NCBI GenBank assembly: GCA_025774205.1
Contig: JALGWK010000145.1
Location: 1-12,771, forward strand
Source of the DNA: a bacterium
GTDB taxonomy: Bacteria; Blakebacterota; Blakebacteria; Blakebacterales; Blakebacteraceae
Length of the DNA stretch: 12,771 nucleotides
Direction: 5' to 3'
Shown here: positions 1 through 7,046 of the stretch, piece by piece
Layout: each line of letters begins with the position of its first letter
Position numbering within the stretch: position 1 is the first letter of the stretch
Notes under the pieces: generated by a model
The model's input: only the letters and a program-made list of their open reading frames with translations
Database searches by the model: none
Told to the model about the DNA's origin: nothing
Program-made: the position numbers and the translations under genes

Positions 1-1419
1 GTCATGACCGAGGCGAAGCTGGAATCGTACGATCCCTCCAGGCCCTCCGATCTGGTCGGCACCTGCGCCAGGGCCGGTCAGGAAGAGGCCGAGATCGCCA
101 TCGCCGCCGCGGCGGAGGCTTTTGAATCCTGGAAGTGGACCACGGCGCAGGAGAGGGCCGATTTCATCTGGAAAGCCTGTGACCTGATGACCGAGCGCAA
201 GTTCGAGCTGGCCGCCTGGATGGTCTACGAAGAAGGCAAGTCGTGGGTCGAGGCTGACGCCGACGTGGCCGAGGCGATCGATTTCCTTGAATTCTACGGA
301 CGGGAGGCGATCAGGTATGCCGCCCCCCAGCCGCTGACACCGATTCCCGGTGAAGAGAACGAACTCCGTTACATCCCGCTCGGCCCGGCGCTCGTCGTGC
401 CGCCGTGGAACTTCCCACTGGCGATCCTGGTTGGTATGACCTCGGCTGCATTCGTCTCCGGGAATACCGTGGTGGTGAAGCCGTCGAGTGACGCTCCTGT
501 CATCGGCTGGCAATTCTTCAGGATCCTGCAGGAGATCGGACTCCCCGATGGCGTGGTGAACTTCATGCCGGGTGCCGGCGCCTCAGCCGGTGACTACCTG
601 GTGAAGCATCCGCAGACCCGTCTGATCGCTTTCACCGGTTCGATGGAAGTGGGCCTCCACATCAACGCTGAAGCGGCGAAGACCGCTGAGGGGCAGATCT
701 GGGTCAAGCGCACCATCCTCGAGATGGGCGGCAAGGATTTCGTCATCGTTGACTCGGACACCGATCTCGACGAGGCGGTCGCCGGTTGTGTCACGTCAGC
801 CTTTGGCTACCAGGGGCAGAAGTGCAGTGCCGGTTCGCGCCTGATCGTGGTCGAGGATGTCTACGACGAGTTCCTCGAGAAGATGAAACCCCTCGTGGAG
901 CAGATCCGGGTCGGTCACCCGGAGGACCCGGACGTGTACAACGGCGCGGTGATCAACGAAGGTGCCATGAACGACCATCTCAAGTACATCGAGATCGGTC
1001 GCCAGGAGGGTCGTATCGTCACCGGCGGCGAGCGCGACACCGGGGCAGGAGACGGATGGTTCATCAAACCGACCGTGATCGCCGATGTGGACCCGAAGGC
1101 CACGGTTGCCCAGGAGGAGATCTTCGGGCCGATCACGTCGGTCATCAAGGCCCGAGATTTCGATCATGCCTGCGAGATCGCCAACGACTCGATCTTCGGC
1201 CTGACCGGGTCATTCTACACCCGGGATCCGGAGAAGATCGTGAAGGGGAAGAACCTCTGCCACACTGGCAACCTCTACGTCAACCGGAAGTGCACCGGCG
1301 CCCTGGTGGGCGGACATCCCTTCGGTGGGTTCAACATGAGCGGGACCGACTCGAAAGCGGGCGGCGGGGACTACCTCTTCCTCTTCACCCAGCCGAAACT
1401 GATCTCCGAGAAGGTCTGA
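1..1419 (+). CDS. pruA: L-glutamate gamma-semialdehyde (1-pyrroline-5-carboxylate) dehydrogenase, 5' partial
   Basis: An NAD-dependent aldehyde dehydrogenase of the second step of proline catabolism, oxidising glutamate semialdehyde to glutamate in the cytosol. The frame is open to the window edge. The first ATG (position 4) lies where family members already have their N-terminal domain, so about 40 residues are probably missing upstream and that ATG is likely internal. Counting from it, I see PPWNFP at 133-138, the general base in LEMGGKD (E240), the catalytic cysteine in GQKCSAGSR (C274) and EEIFGP at 371-376. The C-terminal stretch around TGALVGGHPFGGFNMSGTD (431-449) is diagnostic of the RocA-type group 2 enzymes rather than general aldehyde dehydrogenases. 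No proline dehydrogenase is visible; it could lie upstream, outside the window. The gene ends in a strong terminator and looks intact over the part seen. Confidence 0.93.
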   Translation, partial: VMTEAKLESYDPSRPSDLVGTCARAGQEEAEIAIAAAAEAFESWKWTTAQERADFIWKACDLMTERKFELAAWMVYEEGKSWVEADADVAEAIDFLEFYGREAIRYAAPQPLTPIPGEENELRYIPLGPALVVPPWNFPLAILVGMTSAAFVSGNTVVVKPSSDAPVIGWQFFRILQEIGLPDGVVNFMPGAGASAGDYLVKHPQTRLIAFTGSMEVGLHINAEAAKTAEGQIWVKRTILEMGGKDFVIVDSDTDLDEAVAGCVTSAFGYQGQKCSAGSRLIVVEDVYDEFLEKMKPLVEQIRVGHPEDPDVYNGAVINEGAMNDHLKYIEIGRQEGRIVTGGERDTGAGDGWFIKPTVIADVDPKATVAQEEIFGPITSVIKARDFDHACEIANDSIFGLTGSFYTRDPEKIVKGKNLCHTGNLYVNRKCTGALVGGHPFGGFNMSGTDSKAGGGDYLFLFTQPKLISEKV

Positions 1420-1463
1420 TCGTAATATATAGTTCCGTTTCGACCGGATCGGAGCTGGATATG

Positions 1464-1508
1464 AAAAGGGCGGCGGATCTGAAACGGGATCCGCCGCCCT
1501 TCGCTTTT
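1464..1508. terminator. Bidirectional rho-independent terminator
   Basis: Two perfect 14-base arms (1466-1479 and 1488-1501, starting AAGGGCGGCGG) enclose an 8-base loop. The plus-strand side is followed by a T-run at 1504-1508. On the other strand the stem is followed by CTTTTC. It sits between the convergent dehydrogenase gene and the exported TonB_C gene, so it probably stops transcription from both sides. Confidence 0.9.
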
Positions 1509-1541
1509 CCGCTCTAACTCAGATGGCTGAACAGCAGGTAT

Positions 1542-2597
1542 TCAGGGGCTCTGCCAGTAGTAGCTCCAGCCATTCTCGGAGAGGACGAACTGCACGGTCT
1601 GACTCACCAGGGCCTTCACCGGCACGTCGTTGATCGAGGCAGGACGGTACCGCCACTGCATGACCGCGGCCTCGGCGGCTTTCTCGAATATCCGATGGCG
1701 GTTCGCGGGCACCTGGTCGGCGACCTTGACCTGCTCGACCGTGCCGTCGGTCCCGATGATGACGTGGAAGGTCACATACCCCTCGACCCCGGCCCGCCAG
1801 GCGATCTCCGGGTAGTCGGGCGGAGAGTAGTGGATCAGGGTGGGGGGAATGTCCCAGTTCAGGTAGATACGCGGTGAGGGAGTGGTCGAACTGGTGCCGG
1901 TGGCATCCGGTCCGAAGGTCGACATCACCGGCGCGGTTGAGCCGTTACCGTCGAGGTAGGGCGAAGAATCAGGGGTATCGAAGGTAAGAACGGCGAAGAC
2001 CGCGTTATCATCGGACAGCCTCGTGCCGAACGAGATCGGCCGACCCGGATCCACAGCCATCTGGATGGAGAAGATCTCTCTCCGGTCGTGCGAGATGTTC
2101 AGCTTGATTTCGAGGTCACTGGATCCCGTCAGCGTCTCGAGGTCACCCTGCCAGTTATTGCTCGAATAGGGGCCCCAGCCCGGCTCGGGGTTGAGCTGAT
2201 AGGTGTACTGTCCCCCCTTCATCCTGACGGCCTGCAGCAGGTAATACGATTGGCTGACGATCTCGAGGTTCTCGAAATCGTACCGGGCCCGAACCACGTC
2301 TATGGCCCGGGAGGCATCGGTGACGGCCTCGCTGACCGCTTCACTCGGGTGGTGACCGTGGAGCGGCGGCAGGAATACCCTCGGTTCACCCCTCCTGGCG
2401 TTGATCACGTAGAGCCGTACCCGGTTCAGTGTGAAGGCAGCGGGACGACGGTCACGCTTGTCCTTCTCTTCGAAGGCAACCCCGTCATCCGAGGCGAACG
2501 TCACCGCCGCGGGCAGGGATATCGCCAGTATCACCGCGAGCAGGACCGTGACGGACGCCGCACGGCGCCAGATACCGGTGCACGAGTGCGATATCAC
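1542..2597 (-). CDS. Exported protein with TonB C-terminal domain, last gene of ECF operon 1
   Basis: A 351-residue protein. Residues 11-35 form a signal peptide or anchor: Arg-Arg, a hydrophobic core, then VTFA before SDD, a plausible signal peptidase site. Residues about 258-338 look like a TonB C-terminal domain: YPEIAWRAGVEGYVTFHV, IGTDGTVEQVKV, then AVMQWRYRPA and VKALVSQTVQFVL. The roughly 200 residues between (55-245) I do not recognise. The usual Pro-rich TonB linker is missing, so this need not be an energy transducer; the domain is also used in exported proteins of unknown role. The start is GTG, overlapping the anti-sigma stop as GTGA, with GAGGGAT about 6 bases upstream. Coupling to a sigma/anti-sigma pair suggests an envelope-stress output or sensor, which is inference. 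Confidence 0.8.
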   Translation of the reverse strand: MISHSCTGIWRRAASVTVLLAVILAISLPAAVTFASDDGVAFEEKDKRDRRPAAFTLNRVRLYVINARRGEPRVFLPPLHGHHPSEAVSEAVTDASRAIDVVRARYDFENLEIVSQSYYLLQAVRMKGGQYTYQLNPEPGWGPYSSNNWQGDLETLTGSSDLEIKLNISHDRREIFSIQMAVDPGRPISFGTRLSDDNAVFAVLTFDTPDSSPYLDGNGSTAPVMSTFGPDATGTSSTTPSPRIYLNWDIPPTLIHYSPPDYPEIAWRAGVEGYVTFHVIIGTDGTVEQVKVADQVPANRHRIFEKAAEAAVMQWRYRPASINDVPVKALVSQTVQFVLSENGWSYYWQSP

Positions 2598-3151
2598 CGC
2601 GGATCCCTCAGCGGTTCGGCCGCTTCACTGTCGGATTCCAGCCACAGATAGAGGGCCCCCTCGTCCTCGCCATTGGCCTCGATCTCGACGGTCGCCTTCT
2701 CTCCCTCGACCGAAAGTTCGGTGACTGACACACCCGGTCCCGTCGCGATCACATCGTCAGTCTCAACCGGTTGCTGATCGACGAGCCAGGCGGTTCCGAT
2801 CAGGAAGGCCAGCGAGGCCAGCGCTCCGATGACGAACCCTCTCCGCTCCTCCCGGCGGCGGTATGAAGCCGGCGGTCGGGAGCGGGTCGGGGGGGCGATC
2901 CGGGAACTGATTTCTTCCCACCGGCCGGAGAAGAAGGGCGGTGTCTCGGTCTGAAGTTCGTTCCTGAGCGCTGCATCCACCCGCGAAACACGTCGTCTGT
3001 GAGCACGACAGGCGGGACAGAGCAGCAGGTGCCGGGCCACGAGCGGGAGCTGGAGGGCGTCCTCGCCAAGCTGCCCCAGCGTACGCTGGGTGTACGGGCA
3101 GCCGAAGGCATTCCCGGAGCGGGCATGGGCCCGGTGTCGGAGGGCCTTCAT
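2594..3151 (-). CDS. Membrane anti-sigma factor with ZAS-type zinc motif (operon 1)
   Basis: Likely the anti-sigma factor that holds the adjacent ECF sigma factor at the membrane. Numbering from the chosen ATG at 3151, the cytoplasmic N-terminus has C18, then H41-x3-C45-x2-C48 (HLLLCPAC), the zinc-binding anti-sigma pattern. One membrane segment follows at about 105-124 (GFVIGALASLAFLIGTAWLV). A short outer region of about 60 residues is probably beta-rich (TELSVEGEKATVEIEAN). An in-frame ATG six codons upstream (3169) is possible. I prefer 3151 because its ATG overlaps the sigma stop as ATGA, the same coupling seen at the downstream junction. Family membership is clear from the zinc motif, membrane segment and position; the signal sensed is unknown. 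Confidence 0.87.
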   Translation of the reverse strand: MKALRHRAHARSGNAFGCPYTQRTLGQLGEDALQLPLVARHLLLCPACRAHRRRVSRVDAALRNELQTETPPFFSGRWEEISSRIAPPTRSRPPASYRRREERRGFVIGALASLAFLIGTAWLVDQQPVETDDVIATGPGVSVTELSVEGEKATVEIEANGEDEGALYLWLESDSEAAEPLRDPR

Positions 3152-3729
3152 GATCGCCACCCGTCCCATCGGTCACGCAGCAGTTTCCGGGCCTGGTGGA
3201 GGTGGACCCGCACGGTCCCTTCAGAGCAGCCCAGGATCTCTGCTACCTCCGAGGTGTTCATCTCATGCACCACCTTCAGGACCAGACAGAGCCGCTGATG
3301 ATGGCTCAAGGTCTGGAGCATCTCCGCCAGACGGCTTTCTGACTCCTTCGTTATGGCGGGCAGGTCGGCCGGTGGGGCGTGGCCAGTTACCGGGACGAGG
3401 TGCTGCAGACGAACACGGGCCGTTTTCCGGCGTTTCTGATCGAGGGCGTAGTTGGTGGCCACCCGCAGGAGCCAGGTGGAGAACTTCGCGTCACGAGCGA
3501 AGCCGGAAAGATTCTCGTAGGCGCGGACGAAGGCTTCCTGGGTCACATCAACGGCGTCATCGTGACTCACGGCGATGCGGCGGGCGATACTGTAGACCAT
3601 CGACCAGTACCGCTCCACGAGGACGCGGTAGGCGTCCGGATTGCCATCGAGGCAGCGCTGTATCAACTGCTCGTCAGTGGCTTCGGGCGCTGGCGCGCCA
3701 TCAGGCTTATTCTGGTTTTTCCGTGCCAT
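3148..3729 (-). CDS. RNA polymerase ECF sigma factor (operon 1)
   Basis: A 193-residue RpoE-like sigma factor from the ATG at 3729 (MARKNQNKPDG). Region 2 (core and -10 binding) spans about residues 18-100, with DVTQEAFVRAYENLSGF and KFSTWLLRVATNYALDQKRR. Region 4 (-35 binding) spans about 130-185, with EVAEILGCSEGTVRVHLHQAR as the helix-turn-helix. There is no region 1 or 3, as expected for ECF factors. An ORF extension to 3780 would add residues encoded by an AT-rich leader; I reject it because the region-2 start and promoter candidate fit the shorter form. The gene overlaps its anti-sigma partner by 4 nt, so the two are translationally coupled, and it is divergent from endonuclease III. 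Confidence 0.92.
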   Translation of the reverse strand: MARKNQNKPDGAPAPEATDEQLIQRCLDGNPDAYRVLVERYWSMVYSIARRIAVSHDDAVDVTQEAFVRAYENLSGFARDAKFSTWLLRVATNYALDQKRRKTARVRLQHLVPVTGHAPPADLPAITKESESRLAEMLQTLSHHQRLCLVLKVVHEMNTSEVAEILGCSEGTVRVHLHQARKLLRDRWDGWRS

Positions 3730-3770
3730 CGGTTCACATATTAGACGAACGGGTTCAGAAACCTGTTTAG

Positions 3771-3799
3771 AGTGTAACATAAAAGACGCCGGTTGGCCA
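3771..3799 (-). promoter_or_regulatory. Candidate promoter for ECF operon 1
   Basis: On the minus strand TGGCCA (3799-3794) and TACACT (3776-3771) are separated by 17 bases, each matching 4 of 6 bases of the housekeeping -35 and -10 boxes. The region is AT-rich relative to the genes, and the predicted start lies about 35 bases before the sigma ATG. No convincing ECF-type GGAAC/GTC pair was found here, so autoregulation is not shown. Confidence 0.35.
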
Positions 3800-3867
3800 T
3801 GTTGGTGCCGTACTTTACCTTTTCAGGTGATTTGTCACTCTTTTCACTCCAGGAGCGGATGCAGTTG

Positions 3868-4617
3868 ATGGCGCGGAAGAATCCAGCCTTCTCCGAAGAA
3901 GATCCCCTGGCGCGGGCGTCTCGGGTGCTCAAGATCATGGATCGGCTGGATGAGCGCCATCCTGACGCGGGCCTGGCGCGGGCGTCTCGGGTGCTCAAGA
4001 TCATGGATCGGCTGGATGAGCGCCATCCTGACGCGGGAGTTGCCCTCGAGTATCGTGATCCTCTGCAGCTGCTGGTGGCGACGATCCTGTCGGCCCAGTG
4101 CACCGATGAGCGGGTCAACCAGGTCACGCCGGTGCTTTTCGAACGTTTTCCGGATGCCGGCGCCTATGCCGCGGCGGGGGTGGAAGAGATCGAAGAGATC
4201 ATCCATTCCACAGGGTTCTTCCGCCAGAAAGCGAAGTCCATCAAGGGCGCAGCCGCGGTGATCATGGAACGATTCGCGGGTGAGGTCCCGCAGGAGATGG
4301 CTGATCTGACCTCGCTGCCGGGGATCGGCAGGAAGACCGCGAACGTGATCCGCGGCGGAGCCTGGGGTTTTCCCGGAATCACGGTGGATACCCATGTCAA
4401 ACGCCTGAGCGGTCGTCTGGGGATCACCGATCACACCGACCCGGTGAAGATCGAATATGATCTGAACGACCTGCTCCCTGAAGAACGGTGGTTCCGGTTC
4501 TCCAGCGCGTTGATCTTCCATGGTCGGCGGGTCTGCGGCGCCCGGAAGCCGGACTGCGCCGACTGCACCCTGACCGACCTCTGTCGGTACTATCTCGAGG
4601 AGTCTGATGGCATCTGA
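3868..4617 (+). CDS. nth: Endonuclease III with an internal 22-residue tandem duplication
   Basis: A base-excision repair DNA glycosylase and AP lyase for oxidised pyrimidines. From the ATG at 3868 it is 249 residues, longer than the usual 210-230. The helix-hairpin-helix LPGIGRKTANV carries the catalytic lysine (K156), VDTHV the catalytic aspartate (D174), and the [4Fe-4S] ligands follow as C-x6-C-x2-C-x5-C (C223, 230, 233, 239). Residues 14-35 and 36-57 are identical, from a perfect 66-bp duplication that repeats the first helix (RVLKIMDRLDERHPDAG). The catalytic core is otherwise complete. Start choice is uncertain: AGGAG at 3851-3855 lies 12 bases before this ATG, 3 before an ATG at 3859 and 9 before a TTG at 3865. 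The stop overlaps the next gene by 11 nt. Confidence 0.93.
   Translation: MARKNPAFSEEDPLARASRVLKIMDRLDERHPDAGLARASRVLKIMDRLDERHPDAGVALEYRDPLQLLVATILSAQCTDERVNQVTPVLFERFPDAGAYAAAGVEEIEEIIHSTGFFRQKAKSIKGAAAVIMERFAGEVPQEMADLTSLPGIGRKTANVIRGGAWGFPGITVDTHVKRLSGRLGITDHTDPVKIEYDLNDLLPEERWFRFSSALIFHGRRVCGARKPDCADCTLTDLCRYYLEESDGI
3906..4037 (+). repeat. Perfect 66-bp tandem duplication inside nth
   Basis: Bases 3906-3971 and 3972-4037 are identical over all 66 positions, and the match ends sharply on both sides (C versus G before, C versus A after). The length is a multiple of three, so the reading frame is kept and 22 residues are repeated. Zero divergence indicates a very recent duplication or an assembly error. 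Confidence 0.97.
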
Positions 4618-5263
4618 GACACTGATCGTCATGGTCCGGCATGCCGAGACCGACTGGAACGCCGAGCGGCGGTTCCAGGGACACGCTGACACCCCCCTGA
4701 ACGAACTGGGACGGAGCCGGATCGAGCCGGTGACAGAAGCGCTGCGATCCTGGAAACCGGACGTGATCATCACCAGCGATCTTTCCCGGGCACGGGAGAT
4801 GGCCGAAGCAGCGGGCGCGGCTCTCGGAGTCGAAGTTATCGCCATGGAGGGCCTGCGGGAGTGCAGTTACGGCGATTGGGAGGGAAAGACGCTGGCGGAG
4901 GTGCGGCGTGAACACGGTGAGGACCTCGATCGATGGCGCCGGGCAGAAGCGGATGTCCCCCGCGGCGACGGCGAGAGTCTCACCGGGATGCAGGAACGCG
5001 CCCTCGATGCGATCGCCTCGATCGCCCGTGAACACACCGGCCGAACGATCGCACTCTTCGCCCACTCCGGTCCCATCCGGGGCGTGATCTGTTCGATCTT
5101 CGAACTGCCGATCGAAGAGCGTTACCGCTTCGAGATCAATAACGCCTCGATCTCGGCGATCCGTCTGCGGGAGAACGACCAGTGGCAGGTGCTGCTTCTC
5201 AACGGGATCAGCCACCTCGATGTTGTGCCGGGGATCCCGAGTCCGGTCGCGTCACGGGAGTGA
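4607..5263 (+). CDS. Histidine phosphatase family protein (phosphoglycerate mutase-like)
   Basis: A 218-residue cytosolic enzyme of the histidine phosphatase superfamily (branch 1). The RHG-type motif is VRHAETDWN with R11 and the phospho-accepting H12. Other active-site parts are RRFQGHADTPL (21-31), the arginine in SDLSRARE (R61), the acid in LRECSYGDWEGKT (E85) and the second histidine in FAHSGPIRG (H153). This pattern fits broad-specificity phosphatases and alpha-ribazole phosphatase (CobC) at least as well as phosphoglycerate mutase. No cobalamin genes are nearby, so the substrate is unknown. The start overlaps nth by 11 nt, so the two are probably co-transcribed. It converges on the Rrf2 gene with only 25 bases between and no clear terminator. 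Confidence 0.85.
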   Translation: MASETLIVMVRHAETDWNAERRFQGHADTPLNELGRSRIEPVTEALRSWKPDVIITSDLSRAREMAEAAGAALGVEVIAMEGLRECSYGDWEGKTLAEVRREHGEDLDRWRRAEADVPRGDGESLTGMQERALDAIASIAREHTGRTIALFAHSGPIRGVICSIFELPIEERYRFEINNASISAIRLRENDQWQVLLLNGISHLDVVPGIPSPVASRE

Positions 5264-5288
5264 GGGGTGGAGTGGGAGGGGCGAACGA

Positions 5289-5744
5289 TCAGTACGAGGT
5301 ATTCGAGATCAGGTCCTTGGCGGGGCAGAGATCGACACCGGAGGTTATCTCCCGGACCGATATCGAAGCAAAGAGCTGAGCCAGCCGGTCCTGGATGATC
5401 CCGACCGGTGTCTTGATGGTGCAGTTGTCCCACTGGTCACACAGTTCCTTGCCGCCCTTCTTGAGACAGGTGGCGATCGAAATCGGACCCTCCACCGCCT
5501 CGACCACATCGGCCACGCTCACATTCCCCGTATCGCAGGCGATCGAGTACCCCCCGCCGCGTCCCTGATGGGCCGTCAGGAATCCGGACCTGGTCAGGCG
5601 CTGCAGTACCTTGGCCAGCAGTTCATTTGGGATCGAGAATACCTCGGAGATCTCTTTGGCGCTGGCGACAGTGCTCTCCTCCAGGCCGTCGAGATAGCCG
5701 AGGGAGAGGATGCCGTAGCCGGTGGCTTTCGTGAGTGCGAGCAT
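5289..5744 (-). CDS. Rrf2/IscR-family transcriptional regulator with candidate Fe-S cysteines
   Basis: A 151-residue DNA-binding protein. The N-terminus MLALTKATGYGILSLGYL and the winged helix (ISEVFSIPNELLAKVLQRL, then GFLTAHQGRGGGYSIA) are typical of Rrf2. Cysteines C93-x8-C102-x5-C108 (TCLKKGGKELCDQWDNC) match the cluster-binding spacing of IscR, NsrR and RsrR-type members, so a [2Fe-2S] or [4Fe-4S] sensor is likely. The first of two adjacent ATGs (5747) is also possible; I chose the second because GGTGG then lies 7 bases upstream and the N-terminus fits the family. It stands alone, with no iron-sulfur assembly genes beside it, so the target could be iron status, redox or nitric oxide. A dyad-rich promoter region lies immediately upstream. 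Confidence 0.9.
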   Translation of the reverse strand: MLALTKATGYGILSLGYLDGLEESTVASAKEISEVFSIPNELLAKVLQRLTRSGFLTAHQGRGGGYSIACDTGNVSVADVVEAVEGPISIATCLKKGGKELCDQWDNCTIKTPVGIIQDRLAQLFASISVREITSGVDLCPAKDLISNTSY

Positions 5745-5771
5745 CATTGATCCACCCGGTGGTTGGGAATA

Positions 5772-5824
5772 TGCGACCTTCCTTATCGTATTTTAAGGTA
5801 CGACAAAGAGAGGTCGCAGGTCAA
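5772..5824 (-). promoter_or_regulatory. Nested inverted repeats over the likely promoter of the Rrf2 gene
   Basis: Outer arms TGCGACCT (5772-5779) and AGGTCGCA (5811-5818) share their centre, within half a base, with inner arms TCGTA (5786-5790) and TACGA (5799-5803). CCTTA and TAAGG (5781-5785, 5794-5798) form another 8-base-spaced dyad. On the minus strand TTGACC (5824-5819) and TACCTT (5800-5795) lie 18 bases apart as a modest -35/-10 pair. Rrf2 regulators commonly bind dyads of this size at their own promoters, so autoregulation is a reasonable inference. Confidence 0.45.
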
Positions 5825-5916
5825 GAAGGAGTGTGCGGTTCGGTGATCGCGATGCAAAACCCTGGTCGCCGGCTGCGATATCGTAGTCGAAATGGCCGGG
5901 ATCAGGTATATCGGGA

Positions 5917-6555
5917 TCAGTGAAACGGTGGTGGTGGCGGTTTTTCACCGCCCCGACCGGATCCTTCCCGATCGCTCCAGGTCCGGTCCCCGCCCGTGCT
6001 GTCACTCTCTCCCCGCCCGCGGCGGCCGTAATCGTACCTCCGGTCGACCTGGCCGAGCTGTCCGGGCACCATGTAACGGAGGAAGGCCTGGTACTGCTCC
6101 GGCGTCAGGATCTCCCGTTCCGCCAGGATGAGGCGGAGGGTCCGCTGCTGGATCTGGTTCTGGTAGCGCATGATCCGGGAGGTCATGCTGTCGAGACGGG
6201 CGATATTCGGCTCGGAACTCCGCAGTTCCTCACTGATCAGGCGTTGGAGGGTGTTGATCTCCTCCCGGGCCGGTTCGATCTCTGTGAACATCTCCCGGCG
6301 GAGGTCGCGCAGGGCTTCGAGCTGGTCAGGCTCGAAATGACGGAACTGGCGAAGGGAGTCAGGTGTGGCTTCCCGGCGATTCTCCAGGTCAGCGCGCCGA
6401 TAATCATCACCTCGCCAGCCGCGCTCCTCGGCAATGCGGCGGAAATGATCTCGCGGATTTTCCTGGGTGAGCATGATGATGCCGAGAGTCACATTCAGGC
6501 CGAGTGAAGCTGCCAGGATGAGGGTGACCAGGTTCTTCTTGAGGAAGGCAGTCAT
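5917..6555 (-). CDS. Spy/CpxP-like periplasmic stress or metal-sensor protein (operon 2)
   Basis: A 212-residue protein with an N-terminal signal anchor (about residues 8-29) and then a long, highly charged helical region. LTPEQYQAF at 150-158 resembles the LTxxQ motif, which places it near the Spy/CpxP/ZraP and 'periplasmic heavy-metal sensor' proteins that act as periplasmic chaperones or stress sensors. The helices at 78-112 and 115-148 fit that alpha-hairpin fold. The tail from 170 is low-complexity, rich in Arg, Gly, Asp and Ser, and ends in five prolines then FH. Few His and no Cys residues are present, so metal binding is not evident. The ATG shares one base with the preceding stop (TGATG), so it is coupled to the anti-sigma candidate. 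A sensor or output role in the ECF circuit is inferred from that position. Confidence 0.72.
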   Translation of the reverse strand: MTAFLKKNLVTLILAASLGLNVTLGIIMLTQENPRDHFRRIAEERGWRGDDYRRADLENRREATPDSLRQFRHFEPDQLEALRDLRREMFTEIEPAREEINTLQRLISEELRSSEPNIARLDSMTSRIMRYQNQIQQRTLRLILAEREILTPEQYQAFLRYMVPGQLGQVDRRYDYGRRGRGESDSTGGDRTWSDREGSGRGGEKPPPPPFH

Positions 6556-7043
6556 CAGCGGCCCTCATCATCCAGGGGAAGCGCCGCGAGGTAGATTCCG
6601 CCGATCGAATCGAGGGGCAGCGGATCGAGAGTTTCGAAGACGGTGTCGTGGGCGAGGAGTTCCTCCTCGGCGGCTGTACTGACGGCCGGGCCGCCGGTAC
6701 CCAGCAGCCACAGTCCCAGACCGACGATGATCCCGGCCGCGAAGGAGACCGCGACCCGCCATTGTTCCTGACGCGCAGGGAAGGCTGCCGTGCGACGGGC
6801 TGGCAGCTGATCTCTGACCAGCGGCCAGAAATCGATCGGTGTTCCCTCTGGTGCCCGGTCGGGAAGTGTCTCCCAGAGATTCCGGAGATTCTCCACCTCG
6901 TCCCGGAGTGCGGCCTCTCCGGCCAACCCCTCTTCAAACGCCCGCAGAGCGCGCTCGCCGAGGTCGCCGGCCAGCCAGGCCGGAATCTGCTGCCGGAGAT
7001 CGTCGGGATCGACCGGTCTGTTATGCCGTATATCTTCCCCCAT
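6555..7043 (-). CDS. Probable membrane anti-sigma factor without zinc ligands (operon 2)
   Basis: A 162-residue protein in the position where an anti-sigma factor is expected, 3 bases after the sigma stop, with AGGAC as ribosome-binding site. The N-terminus IPAWLAGDLGERALRAFEEGL resembles the first helices of zinc-finger anti-sigma domains (the 'LPAYLDGEL' part). There is no cysteine anywhere and only two histidines (8 and 132), so the ZAS zinc site is absent. A single membrane segment lies at about 97-116 (VAVSFAAGIIVGLGLWLLG), leaving about 45 residues outside. The assignment rests on gene order, topology and weak N-terminal likeness rather than a conserved motif. It is translationally coupled to the Spy/CpxP-like gene. 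Confidence 0.7.
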   Translation of the reverse strand: MGEDIRHNRPVDPDDLRQQIPAWLAGDLGERALRAFEEGLAGEAALRDEVENLRNLWETLPDRAPEGTPIDFWPLVRDQLPARRTAAFPARQEQWRVAVSFAAGIIVGLGLWLLGTGGPAVSTAAEEELLAHDTVFETLDPLPLDSIGGIYLAALPLDDEGR

Positions 7044-7046
7044 GGT

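Noticed and set aside
3793-3867. N-terminal extension of endonuclease III from a TTG at 3793
   Set aside because: No ribosome-binding site, overlap with the divergent promoter region, and the added residues do not resemble the family's N-terminus.
3727-3882. Both divergent proteins start with MARKN (sigma factor at 3729, endonuclease III at 3868), hinting at an inverted duplication
   Set aside because: Only five residues match, the codons differ at third positions and the similarity stops at once; chance is sufficient.
3844-4845. Minus-strand ORF of 333 codons opposite nth and the phosphatase
   Set aside because: It covers two well-supported genes on the other strand, even mirrors the 66-bp repeat, and has no recognisable motif.
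5820-5916. Repeated CGGGATCAG and a GCCGG/CCGGC pair in the gap after the Spy-like gene
   Set aside because: A 9-base direct repeat and short distant arms are expected by chance in GC-rich DNA; no terminator T-run.
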